NCBI RefSeq assembly: GCF_002901845.1
Contig: NZ_PPQE01000025.1
Location: 660,726-713,870, forward strand
Origin: Staphylococcus hominis subsp. hominis
GTDB taxonomy: Bacteria; Bacillota; Bacilli; Staphylococcales; Staphylococcaceae
Direction of reading: 5' to 3'
Length of the DNA: 53,145 nucleotides
The first letter of the stretch is position 1, and the number at the start of each line of letters is the position of its first letter. This document shows, in pieces, positions 44,800 to 53,145 of the stretch. The notes beneath the pieces were generated by a model, which was not told the DNA's origin, did not search any database, and worked only from the letters and a program-made list of their open reading frames with translations. The translations under genes were made by a program, and so were the position numbers.

Positions 44800-45248
44800 C
44801 TGGAGTTGCATTAGATACACATATGATGCATGTAACAATTAGTTATCCTCTTCCAGATAATCGACTTCTAACTCAATTATTTACTGCTTTAGATGAAGGT
44901 TCAGTTAATGTGGATATGATTTCTCAAATCGTAAATGTTGAAGGTTTACAACTATCTTTTTCTATTAAAGATAGTGATGTACAACAAATTTCAAGTATCT
45001 TAGAGGAACTTTCTACAACATTTGATGCATTAGACTATAAAATTAATGAAGCGTACGTCAAAATTTCATTAATTGGTTCAGGAATGCGTGATATGTCTGG
45101 TGTAGCTTCAAAAGCATTTATTACGTTAATTAATTCTAATATTCCATTTTATCAAACAACAACTTCTGAAATTAGTATTTCTTATGTTATTGATGCAGAA
45201 AATGGAAATAAAGCGGTTGAAGTTTTATACGATGCTTTTGATATTTAA
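44757..45248 (+). CDS. lysC: Aspartokinase, C-terminal ACT-domain part of lysC (-1 frame)
   Basis: Regulatory half of aspartokinase: two ACT domains (HMMHVTISYPLPDNR... and YVKISLIGSGMRDMSG...), the lysine-sensing part. True homology begins at the EKKAVTG codons around 44785. Translation could arise by a -1 frameshift from the upstream part, or from ATG 44757, which has GAAAGGA only 2 nt before it. From that ATG the product would have 163 residues. Bacillus subtilis LysC is known to make a separate beta subunit of about this size from an internal start, though in the same frame. May be a broken gene; see findings. Confidence 0.8.
   Translation: MDYAKNRNIRKKAVTGVALDTHMMHVTISYPLPDNRLLTQLFTALDEGSVNVDMISQIVNVEGLQLSFSIKDSDVQQISSILEELSTTFDALDYKINEAYVKISLIGSGMRDMSGVASKAFITLINSNIPFYQTTTSEISISYVIDAENGNKAVEVLYDAFDI
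44787..44793 (+). other. Candidate -1 frameshift slippery heptamer A-AAA-AAG in lysC
   Basis: In the zero frame the codons are GAA AAA AAG CCG TAA, so the heptamer has the exact X-XXY-YYZ phase of the dnaX slippery site of E. coli. A slip of -1 restores the full aspartokinase. There is no close upstream Shine-Dalgarno-like stimulator, and downstream pairing (TGCAT with ATGCA around 44807-44831) is weak. Confidence 0.5.
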
Positions 45249-45307
45249 ACTTAAGTTAAAATAAGTAATTTAAAATTCAATTAATATTTAAATGGAGTGA
45301 TTCTTTT

Positions 45308-47180
<1,873 letters not shown>

Positions 47181-47182
47181 AA

Positions 47183-47908
47183 ATGAAAATTTTACTCATT
47201 GGATATGGCACAATGAATCAACGCGTTGCCAGATTAGCAGAAGAAAAAGGTCATGAGATTATTGGTACAATTGAGCCAGAAGAACATCAACATTCACCAT
47301 ATAAAACTTATCATCATATTGCAGACGCACAAAATGAAGCTGATGTAGCGATCGACTTCTCTAATCCTAATCTATTATTACCTTTATTAGATGAAGGTTT
47401 TGAATTACCTTTAGTGATTGCTACTACTGGTGAAAAAGAAAAACTAATTCAAAAATTAGAACAATTAAGCGAACGTATGCCTGTTTTCTTCAGTGCAAAT
47501 ATGAGTTATGGCGTCCATGCATTAACTAAAATTCTAGAAGCAGCTGTTCCCCTTTTACACGATTATGATATTGAGTTAACTGAAGCTCATCATAATAAAA
47601 AAGTAGATGCGCCAAGTGGCACGCTAGTCAAACTTTATGATGTTATTAAAGAATTACGTGAAAATGTAACGCCTGTTTACGATCGACATGAGCGAACTGA
47701 AAAACGTGAAAAAGATGAAGTCGGTATTCATTCAGTTCGTGGCGGTACAATTGTAGGCGAACATGATGTTTTATTTGCTGGCACAGATGAAACAATTACC
47801 ATTTCTCATAAAGCGCAATCTAAGGACATTTTTGCAAATGGCGCAATTACAGCTGCTGAAAAATTAAACACAAAATCAAATGGTTTCTATACATTTGACA
47901 ACTTATAA
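47183..47908 (+). CDS. dapB: 4-hydroxy-tetrahydrodipicolinate reductase
   Basis: Reduces the DapA product with NAD(P)H. 241 residues; [19 protein letters not shown] nucleotide-binding region, catalytic [14 protein letters not shown], and [14 protein letters not shown]. The usual GxxGxMG loop is GYGTMNQ here, as in other staphylococcal DapB. GCGGAGGA ribosome site; 2 nt after dapA. Confidence 0.96.
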   Translation: MKILLIGYGTMNQRVARLAEEKGHEIIGTIEPEEHQHSPYKTYHHIADAQNEADVAIDFSNPNLLLPLLDEGFELPLVIATTGEKEKLIQKLEQLSERMPVFFSANMSYGVHALTKILEAAVPLLHDYDIELTEAHHNKKVDAPSGTLVKLYDVIKELRENVTPVYDRHERTEKREKDEVGIHSVRGGTIVGEHDVLFAGTDETITISHKAQSKDIFANGAITAAEKLNTKSNGFYTFDNL

Positions 47909-47932
47909 AATAACTTAAGGAGATTCTAAACT

Positions 47933-48652
47933 ATGGTACAACACTTATCTGCACAAGAAATTATTCAATATATTAGTGATGCTAAAAAATCAACACCATT
48001 AAAAGTATACGTAAATGGACAATTCAATGACGTCACTTTTCCTAATACATTTAAAGTATTCGGATCTGATGATTCAAAAGTAATATTTTGTGAAGCGGAT
48101 GATTGGAAAACATTTTATGAAACCAATCAATCACATATTACTGACTTAGAAATTGAAATGGACCGTCGTAATTCTGCTATTCCTTTAAAAGACTTAACTA
48201 ATACAAATGCACGTATTGAACCAGGTTCATTCATTCGTGAACAAGCTATTATCGAAGACGGTGCCGTTGTGATGATGGGAGCAACAATCAATATTGGCGC
48301 TGTTGTAGGTGAAGGCACTATGATTGATATGAATGCAACATTAGGTGGTCGTGCGACAACGGGTAAAAATGTTCATGTAGGTGCCGGTGCAGTATTAGCG
48401 GGCGTTATTGAGCCACCTAGTGCTTCTCCAGTAGTAATCGAAGATAATGTATTAATTGGCGCAAACGCAGTTATTCTAGAAGGCGTAAGAGTTGGCGAAG
48501 GCGCTATTGTAGCTGCTGGTGCTATCGTGACTCAAGATGTTCCTGCCGGTGCGGTTGTAGCTGGTACACCTGCTAAAGTCATTAAACAAACATCTGAAGT
48601 TCAAGACTCTAAACGAGAAATTGTTGCAGCGTTAAGAAAATTAAATGATTAA
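47933..48652 (+). CDS. dapD: Tetrahydrodipicolinate N-acetyltransferase
   Basis: Acetylates tetrahydrodipicolinate, so the pathway runs by N-acetyl intermediates (also named dapH). 239 residues: N-terminal alpha/beta domain (1-90), then a left-handed beta-helix of hexapeptide repeats (about 95-205; [34 protein letters not shown]). AAGGAG ribosome site. Followed by a hairpin and the partner deacetylase. Confidence 0.95.
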   Translation: MVQHLSAQEIIQYISDAKKSTPLKVYVNGQFNDVTFPNTFKVFGSDDSKVIFCEADDWKTFYETNQSHITDLEIEMDRRNSAIPLKDLTNTNARIEPGSFIREQAIIEDGAVVMMGATINIGAVVGEGTMIDMNATLGGRATTGKNVHVGAGAVLAGVIEPPSASPVVIEDNVLIGANAVILEGVRVGEGAIVAAGAIVTQDVPAGAVVAGTPAKVIKQTSEVQDSKREIVAALRKLND

Positions 48653-48677
48653 TGACAAACTTGAATAATTGAATGCT

Positions 48678-48709
48678 AAAGGCTGGGACAACATGTTCTC
48701 AGCCTTTAC
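48678..48709 (+). terminator. Weak hairpin inside the lysine operon
   Basis: Imperfect 11-bp stem (AAAGGCTGGGA with TTCTCAGCCTTT) with only three T after it. It may lower transcription into dapL-alr-lysA rather than stop it. Confidence 0.5.
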
Positions 48710-48760
48710 AATTAAATGAATACATAAGTTGAATAATAAATGAATAAAGGATTGATTAAG

Positions 48761-49912
48761 ATGAGCGAATTAGAATTTGTCACACAACATAGAAGACATT
48801 TACATCAACATCCAGAATTAAGTCTTCACGAATTTGAGACAACTCAATATATTACTCGATTTCTAGATGAATTAAATGTACCTTACGAACAACCTCTTGA
48901 AACGGGTGCTATTGCATATTTAGAAGGTAATAGTGACCATACAATTGCATTTCGGGCAGACATTGACGCCCTACCCATTTTTGAAGAAAATAATGTCGAT
49001 TATCGTAGTCAAACAGATAATGTGATGCATGCTTGTGGTCACGATGGTCATACAACAGCATTGATGTTATTTGTTAAACGATGTAAGGTGATGGCTGATC
49101 AACATCAATTACCTCATAATGTCGTGTTTATCTTCCAACCAGCTGAAGAAACAGGCGGAGGCGCAAATCGCTTAATTAAAGCAGGTGCTTTTAATCAATA
49201 TCCTATTGAAGCAGTATTTGGCATTCATGTCAATCCTTTCGCTGAGGAAGGACAAGTCGTGATACGCGATGAAGAAATTACAGCAAGTGCCACTGAATAT
49301 CGTTTTTTCCTAAAAGGATTATCTAGTCATGTAGCTGATAAAGAGCAAGGTCATTCATGTGGCGAAGCACTGATTCATGTTTTAAATCAAGTTGGTCAAA
49401 TACAGCAATATCATTTAAATGGACTAAAACGTAATATTGTTCATATGGGCCACTTTAATGCAGGCGAAGCAATTAACACGGTGCCTAGTAACGGTTATTT
49501 AGAAGGAACTATTCGTACTTATGATGCCACTGATTTAAATATTGTGAAAAATCAAATGAATAAAATTGCAAAAAGTGTGAAATTATTATTCAATGTTGAT
49601 TGTGAAGTCAAATTTGAAGAAGGATATCCTGCTACAATGAATAGTCCTAAACTACGTCATATCGTTGAAAAATCTATTCTATCTGCTAATTTAGAAGTTA
49701 TTGAAAAGCCTCTGCCATTTTTATTCGGCGAAGACTTTAGTTTTTATGGCCAACAATTAGCACCGTCTTACTTTGCTTTTGTAGGAACTCGAAATGAAGA
49801 TAAAGGCTTTATCACAGGCTTACATACATCGCATTTAAATTTTGACGAAAAAGTGCTTATTGATGTTGCCAATTACTATGAACAAATATTGAACCATTAT
49901 GGAAAGGAGTAA
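48761..49912 (+). CDS. dapL: N-acetyldiaminopimelate deacetylase (M20D amidohydrolase)
   Basis: Removes the acetyl group from N-acetyl-LL-diaminopimelate; often listed as hipO-like hippurate hydrolase. 383 residues: metal motifs [31 protein letters not shown] (catalytic Glu), HVNPF, and a dimerisation insert in the middle. The assignment to lysine synthesis rests mainly on its place after dapD. The start is placed at ATG 48761 after AAAGGA; an in-frame ATG at 48740 lacks a ribosome site. No transaminase gene is in the cluster. Confidence 0.88.
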   Translation: MSELEFVTQHRRHLHQHPELSLHEFETTQYITRFLDELNVPYEQPLETGAIAYLEGNSDHTIAFRADIDALPIFEENNVDYRSQTDNVMHACGHDGHTTALMLFVKRCKVMADQHQLPHNVVFIFQPAEETGGGANRLIKAGAFNQYPIEAVFGIHVNPFAEEGQVVIRDEEITASATEYRFFLKGLSSHVADKEQGHSCGEALIHVLNQVGQIQQYHLNGLKRNIVHMGHFNAGEAINTVPSNGYLEGTIRTYDATDLNIVKNQMNKIAKSVKLLFNVDCEVKFEEGYPATMNSPKLRHIVEKSILSANLEVIEKPLPFLFGEDFSFYGQQLAPSYFAFVGTRNEDKGFITGLHTSHLNFDEKVLIDVANYYEQILNHYGKE

Positions 49913-49918
49913 ATTAAA

Positions 49919-50992
49919 TTGACAGCAGTTTGGTCAGTTGATTCAAAAATATTTTTAAGAAATGCAACTAAAGTAAAGAATAATCAATCAATAATGGCAG
50001 TTGTAAAAAATAATGCTTATCATTATGGATTAGAGTTTGCAGTAAGAACATTTTTAGAAGCGGGTATCCATACATTTAGTACTACTTCCTTAAAAGAAGC
50101 AGTGAGAGTTCGTAAACTTGCGCCTCATGCTACAATCTTTTTAATGAATGCAGTTTATGACTTTGATACAGTTCGAAATAATAATATTCAAATGACGCTT
50201 CCCTCTTTAGAATATTATTATCAGTACAAAAGTGAATTAAAAGATATTAATGTTCACTTAGAATTTGAAAATTTACTCCATCGTTCAGGTTTCAAAAATC
50301 TTGACGAAATTAAAGAAGTACTTCATCATCATGAAAATGATAATGGAAGTAAAATGAATATCGTTGGCCTATGGACGCATTTTGGGTATGCAGATGAATT
50401 TGATGTTCCAGAGTATGGGATTGAACGGGAAGCATGGTTAAACGTCGTTAATACATTATTAAATGAAGGATACCAATTTAAACTTATCCATGCGCAAAAC
50501 AGTGCGAGTTATTATCGCGAAGGACAACAACTTCTTCCCTATCATACACATGCACGTGTAGGTATCGCTTTATATGGTTCAAGACCATATAGCAAATTAG
50601 ATGAACATGAGATTGAACAAGCCTTAACCGTAAAAGGAAATGTAATTCAAGTTCGTGAAGTAAATAAAGGTGATTATTGTGGTTATAGTTTTGCATTTGA
50701 AGCAATGCATGATCATACACATCTTGCAGTTGTTGATATTGGCTATGGTGATGGTATTTTAAAAAAACGTGCAACACACGAAGCATTAATTAATGGTAAA
50801 CGTTACCCTATTCGAGCATTAATGATGAGTCACATGTTTGTTGAAGTCGATGATGATGTTCATGCACAAGATGAAGTGATACTATATAATAATGATATAC
50901 GCATTGATGAATACACATTCAAAGGTGTTGGCGCTAATTCAGAACAACTTAGTGCGATGAATCATGATTCTCTTATAAAGGAGTTTAGATAA
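49919..50992 (+). CDS. alr2: Alanine racemase family protein (Alr2)
   Basis: PLP-dependent racemase fold, 357 residues. PLP Lys30 in [11 protein letters not shown], catalytic Tyr region [10 protein letters not shown], and [13 protein letters not shown] start, eight nt after GGAAAGGAG. Inside the lysine operon rather than next to acpS or D-Ala ligase genes, so a role in D-amino-acid supply or in racemising a pathway intermediate is possible. A second alanine racemase usually exists elsewhere in staphylococci. True substrate not shown by sequence. Confidence 0.85.
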   Translation: MTAVWSVDSKIFLRNATKVKNNQSIMAVVKNNAYHYGLEFAVRTFLEAGIHTFSTTSLKEAVRVRKLAPHATIFLMNAVYDFDTVRNNNIQMTLPSLEYYYQYKSELKDINVHLEFENLLHRSGFKNLDEIKEVLHHHENDNGSKMNIVGLWTHFGYADEFDVPEYGIEREAWLNVVNTLLNEGYQFKLIHAQNSASYYREGQQLLPYHTHARVGIALYGSRPYSKLDEHEIEQALTVKGNVIQVREVNKGDYCGYSFAFEAMHDHTHLAVVDIGYGDGILKKRATHEALINGKRYPIRALMMSHMFVEVDDDVHAQDEVILYNNDIRIDEYTFKGVGANSEQLSAMNHDSLIKEFR

Positions 50993-50993
50993 A

Positions 50994-52259
50994 ATGTCAG
51001 TTAAATATAATGATTATGGTGAATTAACAATGGCGGGTACAAGTTTGAAAACACTAGCTCAAAGTTTTGGTACGCCTACCATTGTTTATGATGAAGATGA
51101 AATTCGCAATCAAATGCGTCGATTTCATAATGCTTTTCAAAAAAGTGGATTAAAATACAATATTTCATATGCTTCTAAAGCCTTTACTTGCATTCAAATG
51201 GTAAAGTTAGTTCAAGAAGAAAACTTACAATTAGATGTCGTATCTGAAGGTGAGCTTTATACAGCATTAGAGGCTAAATTTGATCCTAGTCGCATCCACT
51301 TCCATGGCAATAATAAAACGAAACGTGAAATACAATATGCTTTAGAAAGTGGCGTTGGCTACTTTGTTATTGATTCTTTAGAAGAAATTGAATTAATCGA
51401 TCGCTATGCAAGTGATACAGTTAATGTTGTCATTCGTGTGAATCCTGGAGTAGAGGCCCATACCCATGAATTTATTCAAACTGGTCAAGAAGATAGTAAA
51501 TTTGGTCTTTCAATTCGCCATGGTCTTGCAATTCAAGCAGTTGAAAAAGTCAAAGCATCAAAGCATCTTCATTTAAAAGGAATACATTTCCATGTAGGAT
51601 CACAAATTGAGGGTACTGAAGCTATGATTGAAACAGCTAAAATTGTTTTAAATTGGCTTAATGAGCATCATATCCAAGTTGAATTACTTAACTTAGGTGG
51701 TGGTTTTGGTATTAAATATGTCGAAGGTGATGTGAGCTTCCCTATTGAAGAAGGTATTGCTGAAATTACAGATGCGATTAAATCTGAATCAGAAAAATTA
51801 AACTACGACGTTCCTGAAATTGGTATTGAACCAGGACGTTCAATTGTTGGCGAAGCGGGCATTACTTTATATGAAGTTGGAACAATTAAAGACATTCCTG
51901 AAGTAAATAAATATGTTTCTATTGATGGTGGTATGAGTGATCATATTAGAACTGCTTTATATGGAGCAAAATATCAAGCATTACTTGTAAATCGTCATGA
52001 GGAGGCAGACGAAACGGTAACTATTGCCGGAAAGTTATGTGAATCTGGAGATATTATTATCCGAGATGCTATGTTACCTTCTTCTGTAAAACGTGGAGAT
52101 TATTTAGCCATTTTATCTACTGGCGCATACCATTACTCTATGGCATCTAATTATAATCAAATGCAAAAACCACCTGTTTTCTTCTTAAAAGATGGAAAAG
52201 CACGTGAAGTTATTAAACGTCAATCATTACGTCAATTAATAATTAATGATACAAAATAA
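50994..52259 (+). CDS. lysA: Diaminopimelate decarboxylase
   Basis: Last step of lysine synthesis: meso-diaminopimelate to L-lysine. 421 residues; PLP Lys62 in YASKAFTC, HFHVGSQI, the GGGFG phosphate loop, EPGRSIVGEAG, and the active-site Cys in LCESGD. Starts 1 nt after the alr2 stop with AAAGGAG as ribosome site. Last gene of the riboswitch-controlled operon. Confidence 0.97.
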   Translation: MSVKYNDYGELTMAGTSLKTLAQSFGTPTIVYDEDEIRNQMRRFHNAFQKSGLKYNISYASKAFTCIQMVKLVQEENLQLDVVSEGELYTALEAKFDPSRIHFHGNNKTKREIQYALESGVGYFVIDSLEEIELIDRYASDTVNVVIRVNPGVEAHTHEFIQTGQEDSKFGLSIRHGLAIQAVEKVKASKHLHLKGIHFHVGSQIEGTEAMIETAKIVLNWLNEHHIQVELLNLGGGFGIKYVEGDVSFPIEEGIAEITDAIKSESEKLNYDVPEIGIEPGRSIVGEAGITLYEVGTIKDIPEVNKYVSIDGGMSDHIRTALYGAKYQALLVNRHEEADETVTIAGKLCESGDIIIRDAMLPSSVKRGDYLAILSTGAYHYSMASNYNQMQKPPVFFLKDGKAREVIKRQSLRQLIINDTK

Positions 52260-52443
52260 AATAACGAAAAAGTTTATACTTACCCGTTAATGTTGCACCA
52301 TGATGATATTTGAATTCATTGAATTCAGATATCAAGAATTGTTTTAATTGAAGATAAAGTATGTTGGCGAAATACTTGAAGGAACAGGATGAAGCTGTTC
52401 TTTAAGAAAATGATCCAATAACAGAAAGTATCATAAATAAAGA
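52260..52443 (+). other. Spacer after lysA
   Basis: No gene seen. It contains a 13-bp hairpin (52305-52317 with 52321-52333; one G-U) with GAATTC in both arms and a small GAACAG/CTGTTC hairpin. A 17-codon stretch (QISRIVLIEDKVCWRNT) looks coding-like, but no longer frame can be joined to it. Confidence 0.5.
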
Positions 52444-52487
52444 AGCCAGTAAATGAGTTTTTTAAAACTCATTTACTGGCTATTTTT
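52444..52487 (+). terminator. Terminator of the lysine operon
   Basis: 18-bp perfect arms (52444-52461 with 52464-52481) followed by ATTTTT. A second short hairpin CTGGGA/TCCCAG follows at 52488-52504. Confidence 0.9.
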
Positions 52488-52518
52488 CTGGGATTATGTC
52501 CCAGCCTCAATTATATAT

Positions 52519-52548
52519 AAAAAACACCCTACATCTTGGTAAGGTGTT
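52519..52548 (-). terminator. Terminator of cspA
   Basis: On the minus strand AACACC pairs with GGTGTT (plus inner TTAC/GTAG) and is followed by TTTTTT. Confidence 0.85.
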
Positions 52549-52576
52549 ACTAAAGTCAATTTTTGCAATCTATAAA

Positions 52577-52777
52577 TTATAGTTTAACAACGTTTGCAGC
52601 TTGAGGACCGCGATCGCCTTCAACTACTTCAAACTCAACTGATTGACCTTCTTCTAATGATTTATAACCTTCTTGGTTAATTGCTGAGAAGTGTACGAAT
52701 ACGTCGTTTTCTCCTTCAACTTCGATGAAGCCAAAACCTTTTTCAGCGTTAAACCATTTAACTGTACCTTGTTTCAT
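52577..52777 (-). CDS. cspA: Cold-shock protein CspA
   Basis: 66-residue cold-shock domain, an RNA chaperone binding single-stranded nucleic acid. RNP1 (KGFGFIEV) and RNP2 (VFVHFSAI) are intact. The start is placed at MKQGTVKW, after TTGGAGGTTT; an in-frame ATG ten codons upstream would cover that ribosome site. The promoter at 52932 gives a 5' leader of about 145 nt with a hairpin, as expected for a cold-shock mRNA. Confidence 0.97.
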   Translation of the reverse strand: MKQGTVKWFNAEKGFGFIEVEGENDVFVHFSAINQEGYKSLEEGQSVEFEVVEGDRGPQAANVVKL

Positions 52778-52809
52778 AATTGTGAAACCTCCAAGACTAA
52801 AATTCATTC

Positions 52810-52830
52810 AATATGCATTATTCGCATATT
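52810..52830 (-). repeat. Hairpin in the cspA leader
   Basis: A perfect 7-bp stem (AATATGC with GCATATT), loop ATTATTC, about 35 nt before the cspA start. It may take part in temperature-dependent folding. Confidence 0.5.
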
Positions 52831-52931
52831 ACAAAAAATACGTGTTATAAATATGTATAAATAACAAAATGCTATCAATCAATATTACAGATATTCTTTG
52901 CAATATGGAATAAAACTATTGCTTGGTAACT

Positions 52932-52960
52932 ATTATATGTTAGTTTGAACTAAATTGCAA
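52932..52960 (-). promoter_or_regulatory. Promoter of cspA
   Basis: Minus strand: -35 TTGCAA (52955-52960), 17-nt spacer, -10 TATAAT (52932-52937). Confidence 0.75.
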
Positions 52961-52982
52961 TACAATTATAGAAAATTCTCTT

Positions 52983-53145
52983 TTAATTAATTTTTGGTAG
53001 ATTATAATAAACTTGTTTATTATTTAAAATAATAAAACTATAAAATATTTGTAAATCTTCATCACAATCTTCACAAAAATTTAAATCACAATTATTATAA
53101 AATGCATAAATATTATATTTCCCAATAACATAATTATTATAATAT
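52983..53145 (-). CDS. 3' end of an unidentified gene running off the window
   Basis: An open frame of 53 codons from the right edge to TAA at 52983-52985, with no start codon in view. The visible end contains closely spaced cysteines (CDLNFCEDCDEDL) that could bind a metal, then an Asn/Tyr-rich tail (NNKQVYYNLPKIN). Family not recognised. Extremely AT-rich. The frame could be chance, but it is the only open one here and ends just upstream of the cspA promoter on the same strand. Confidence 0.45.
   Translation of the reverse strand, partial: YYNNYVIGKYNIYAFYNNCDLNFCEDCDEDLQIFYSFIILNNKQVYYNLPKIN

Overview
The window is an AT-rich chromosomal segment of a Staphylococcus, most likely a coagulase-negative species. 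Evidence for the genus: near full-length staphylococcal ParE/ParC, FemA/FemB (pentaglycine bridge builders found in staphylococci), MprF, MsrR and CvfB, and a gene order that follows, as I recall it, the S. aureus block from the aconitase gene to cspA. ParC carries Asp at position 84, the usual residue in several coagulase-negative species, where S. aureus has Glu. I cannot name the species. I see no rRNA, tRNA, CRISPR, prophage or insertion sequence.

Layout, left to right. 1-4.7 kb: aconitase, a hot-dog thioesterase, a cysteine-free HesB-like protein and plsY. 4.8-9.2 kb: parE-parC (topoisomerase IV) behind a consensus SOS box. 9.2-13.2 kb: a Na+/amino-acid symporter preceded by a long inverted-repeat element, the GlcT antiterminator and an AI-2E-type membrane protein. 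13.3-17.9 kb: envelope and stress genes mprF, msrA, msrR and a tiny tautomerase. 18-21.5 kb: a Y-family polymerase with two LexA boxes, tyrA and an M42 aminopeptidase. 21.6-28.4 kb: complete trpEGDCFBA operon behind two tandem tryptophan T-boxes. 28.7-31.3 kb: femA-femB. 31.3-33.5 kb: a 1.2 kb gap without an intact gene, holding a 20-bp perfect palindrome and possible gene remnants, then a Fur-box-controlled siderophore-binding lipoprotein. 33.5-35.9 kb: a small membrane protein and pepF. 36-40.7 kb: pstS-pstC-pstA-pstB-phoU on the minus strand behind a PhoP-type box. 40.9-43.5 kb: cvfB and an ABC-F ATPase. 43.7-52.3 kb: lysine riboswitch and the lysC-asd-dapA-dapB-dapD-dapL-alr-lysA pathway. 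52.5-53.1 kb: cspA and the 3' end of one more gene leaving the window.

How the parts work together: tyrA and the trp operon cover the ends of aromatic amino-acid synthesis. The lysine operon makes lysine through N-acetylated intermediates; staphylococcal peptidoglycan carries L-lysine at the stem position that FemA/FemB decorate with glycine, so two separate clusters feed the same cell-wall structure. The Pst system, Fur-box lipoprotein, T-boxes and L-box all read nutrient status. The SOS boxes tie topoisomerase IV and a translesion polymerase to DNA damage.

The most unusual feature is lysC. It is read in two frames, joined at a run of seven A followed by G that has exactly the A-AAA-AAG layout of a bacterial -1 frameshift site. 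It may be programmed frameshifting, transcriptional slippage, a real mutation or a one-base sequencing error; sequence alone cannot decide.
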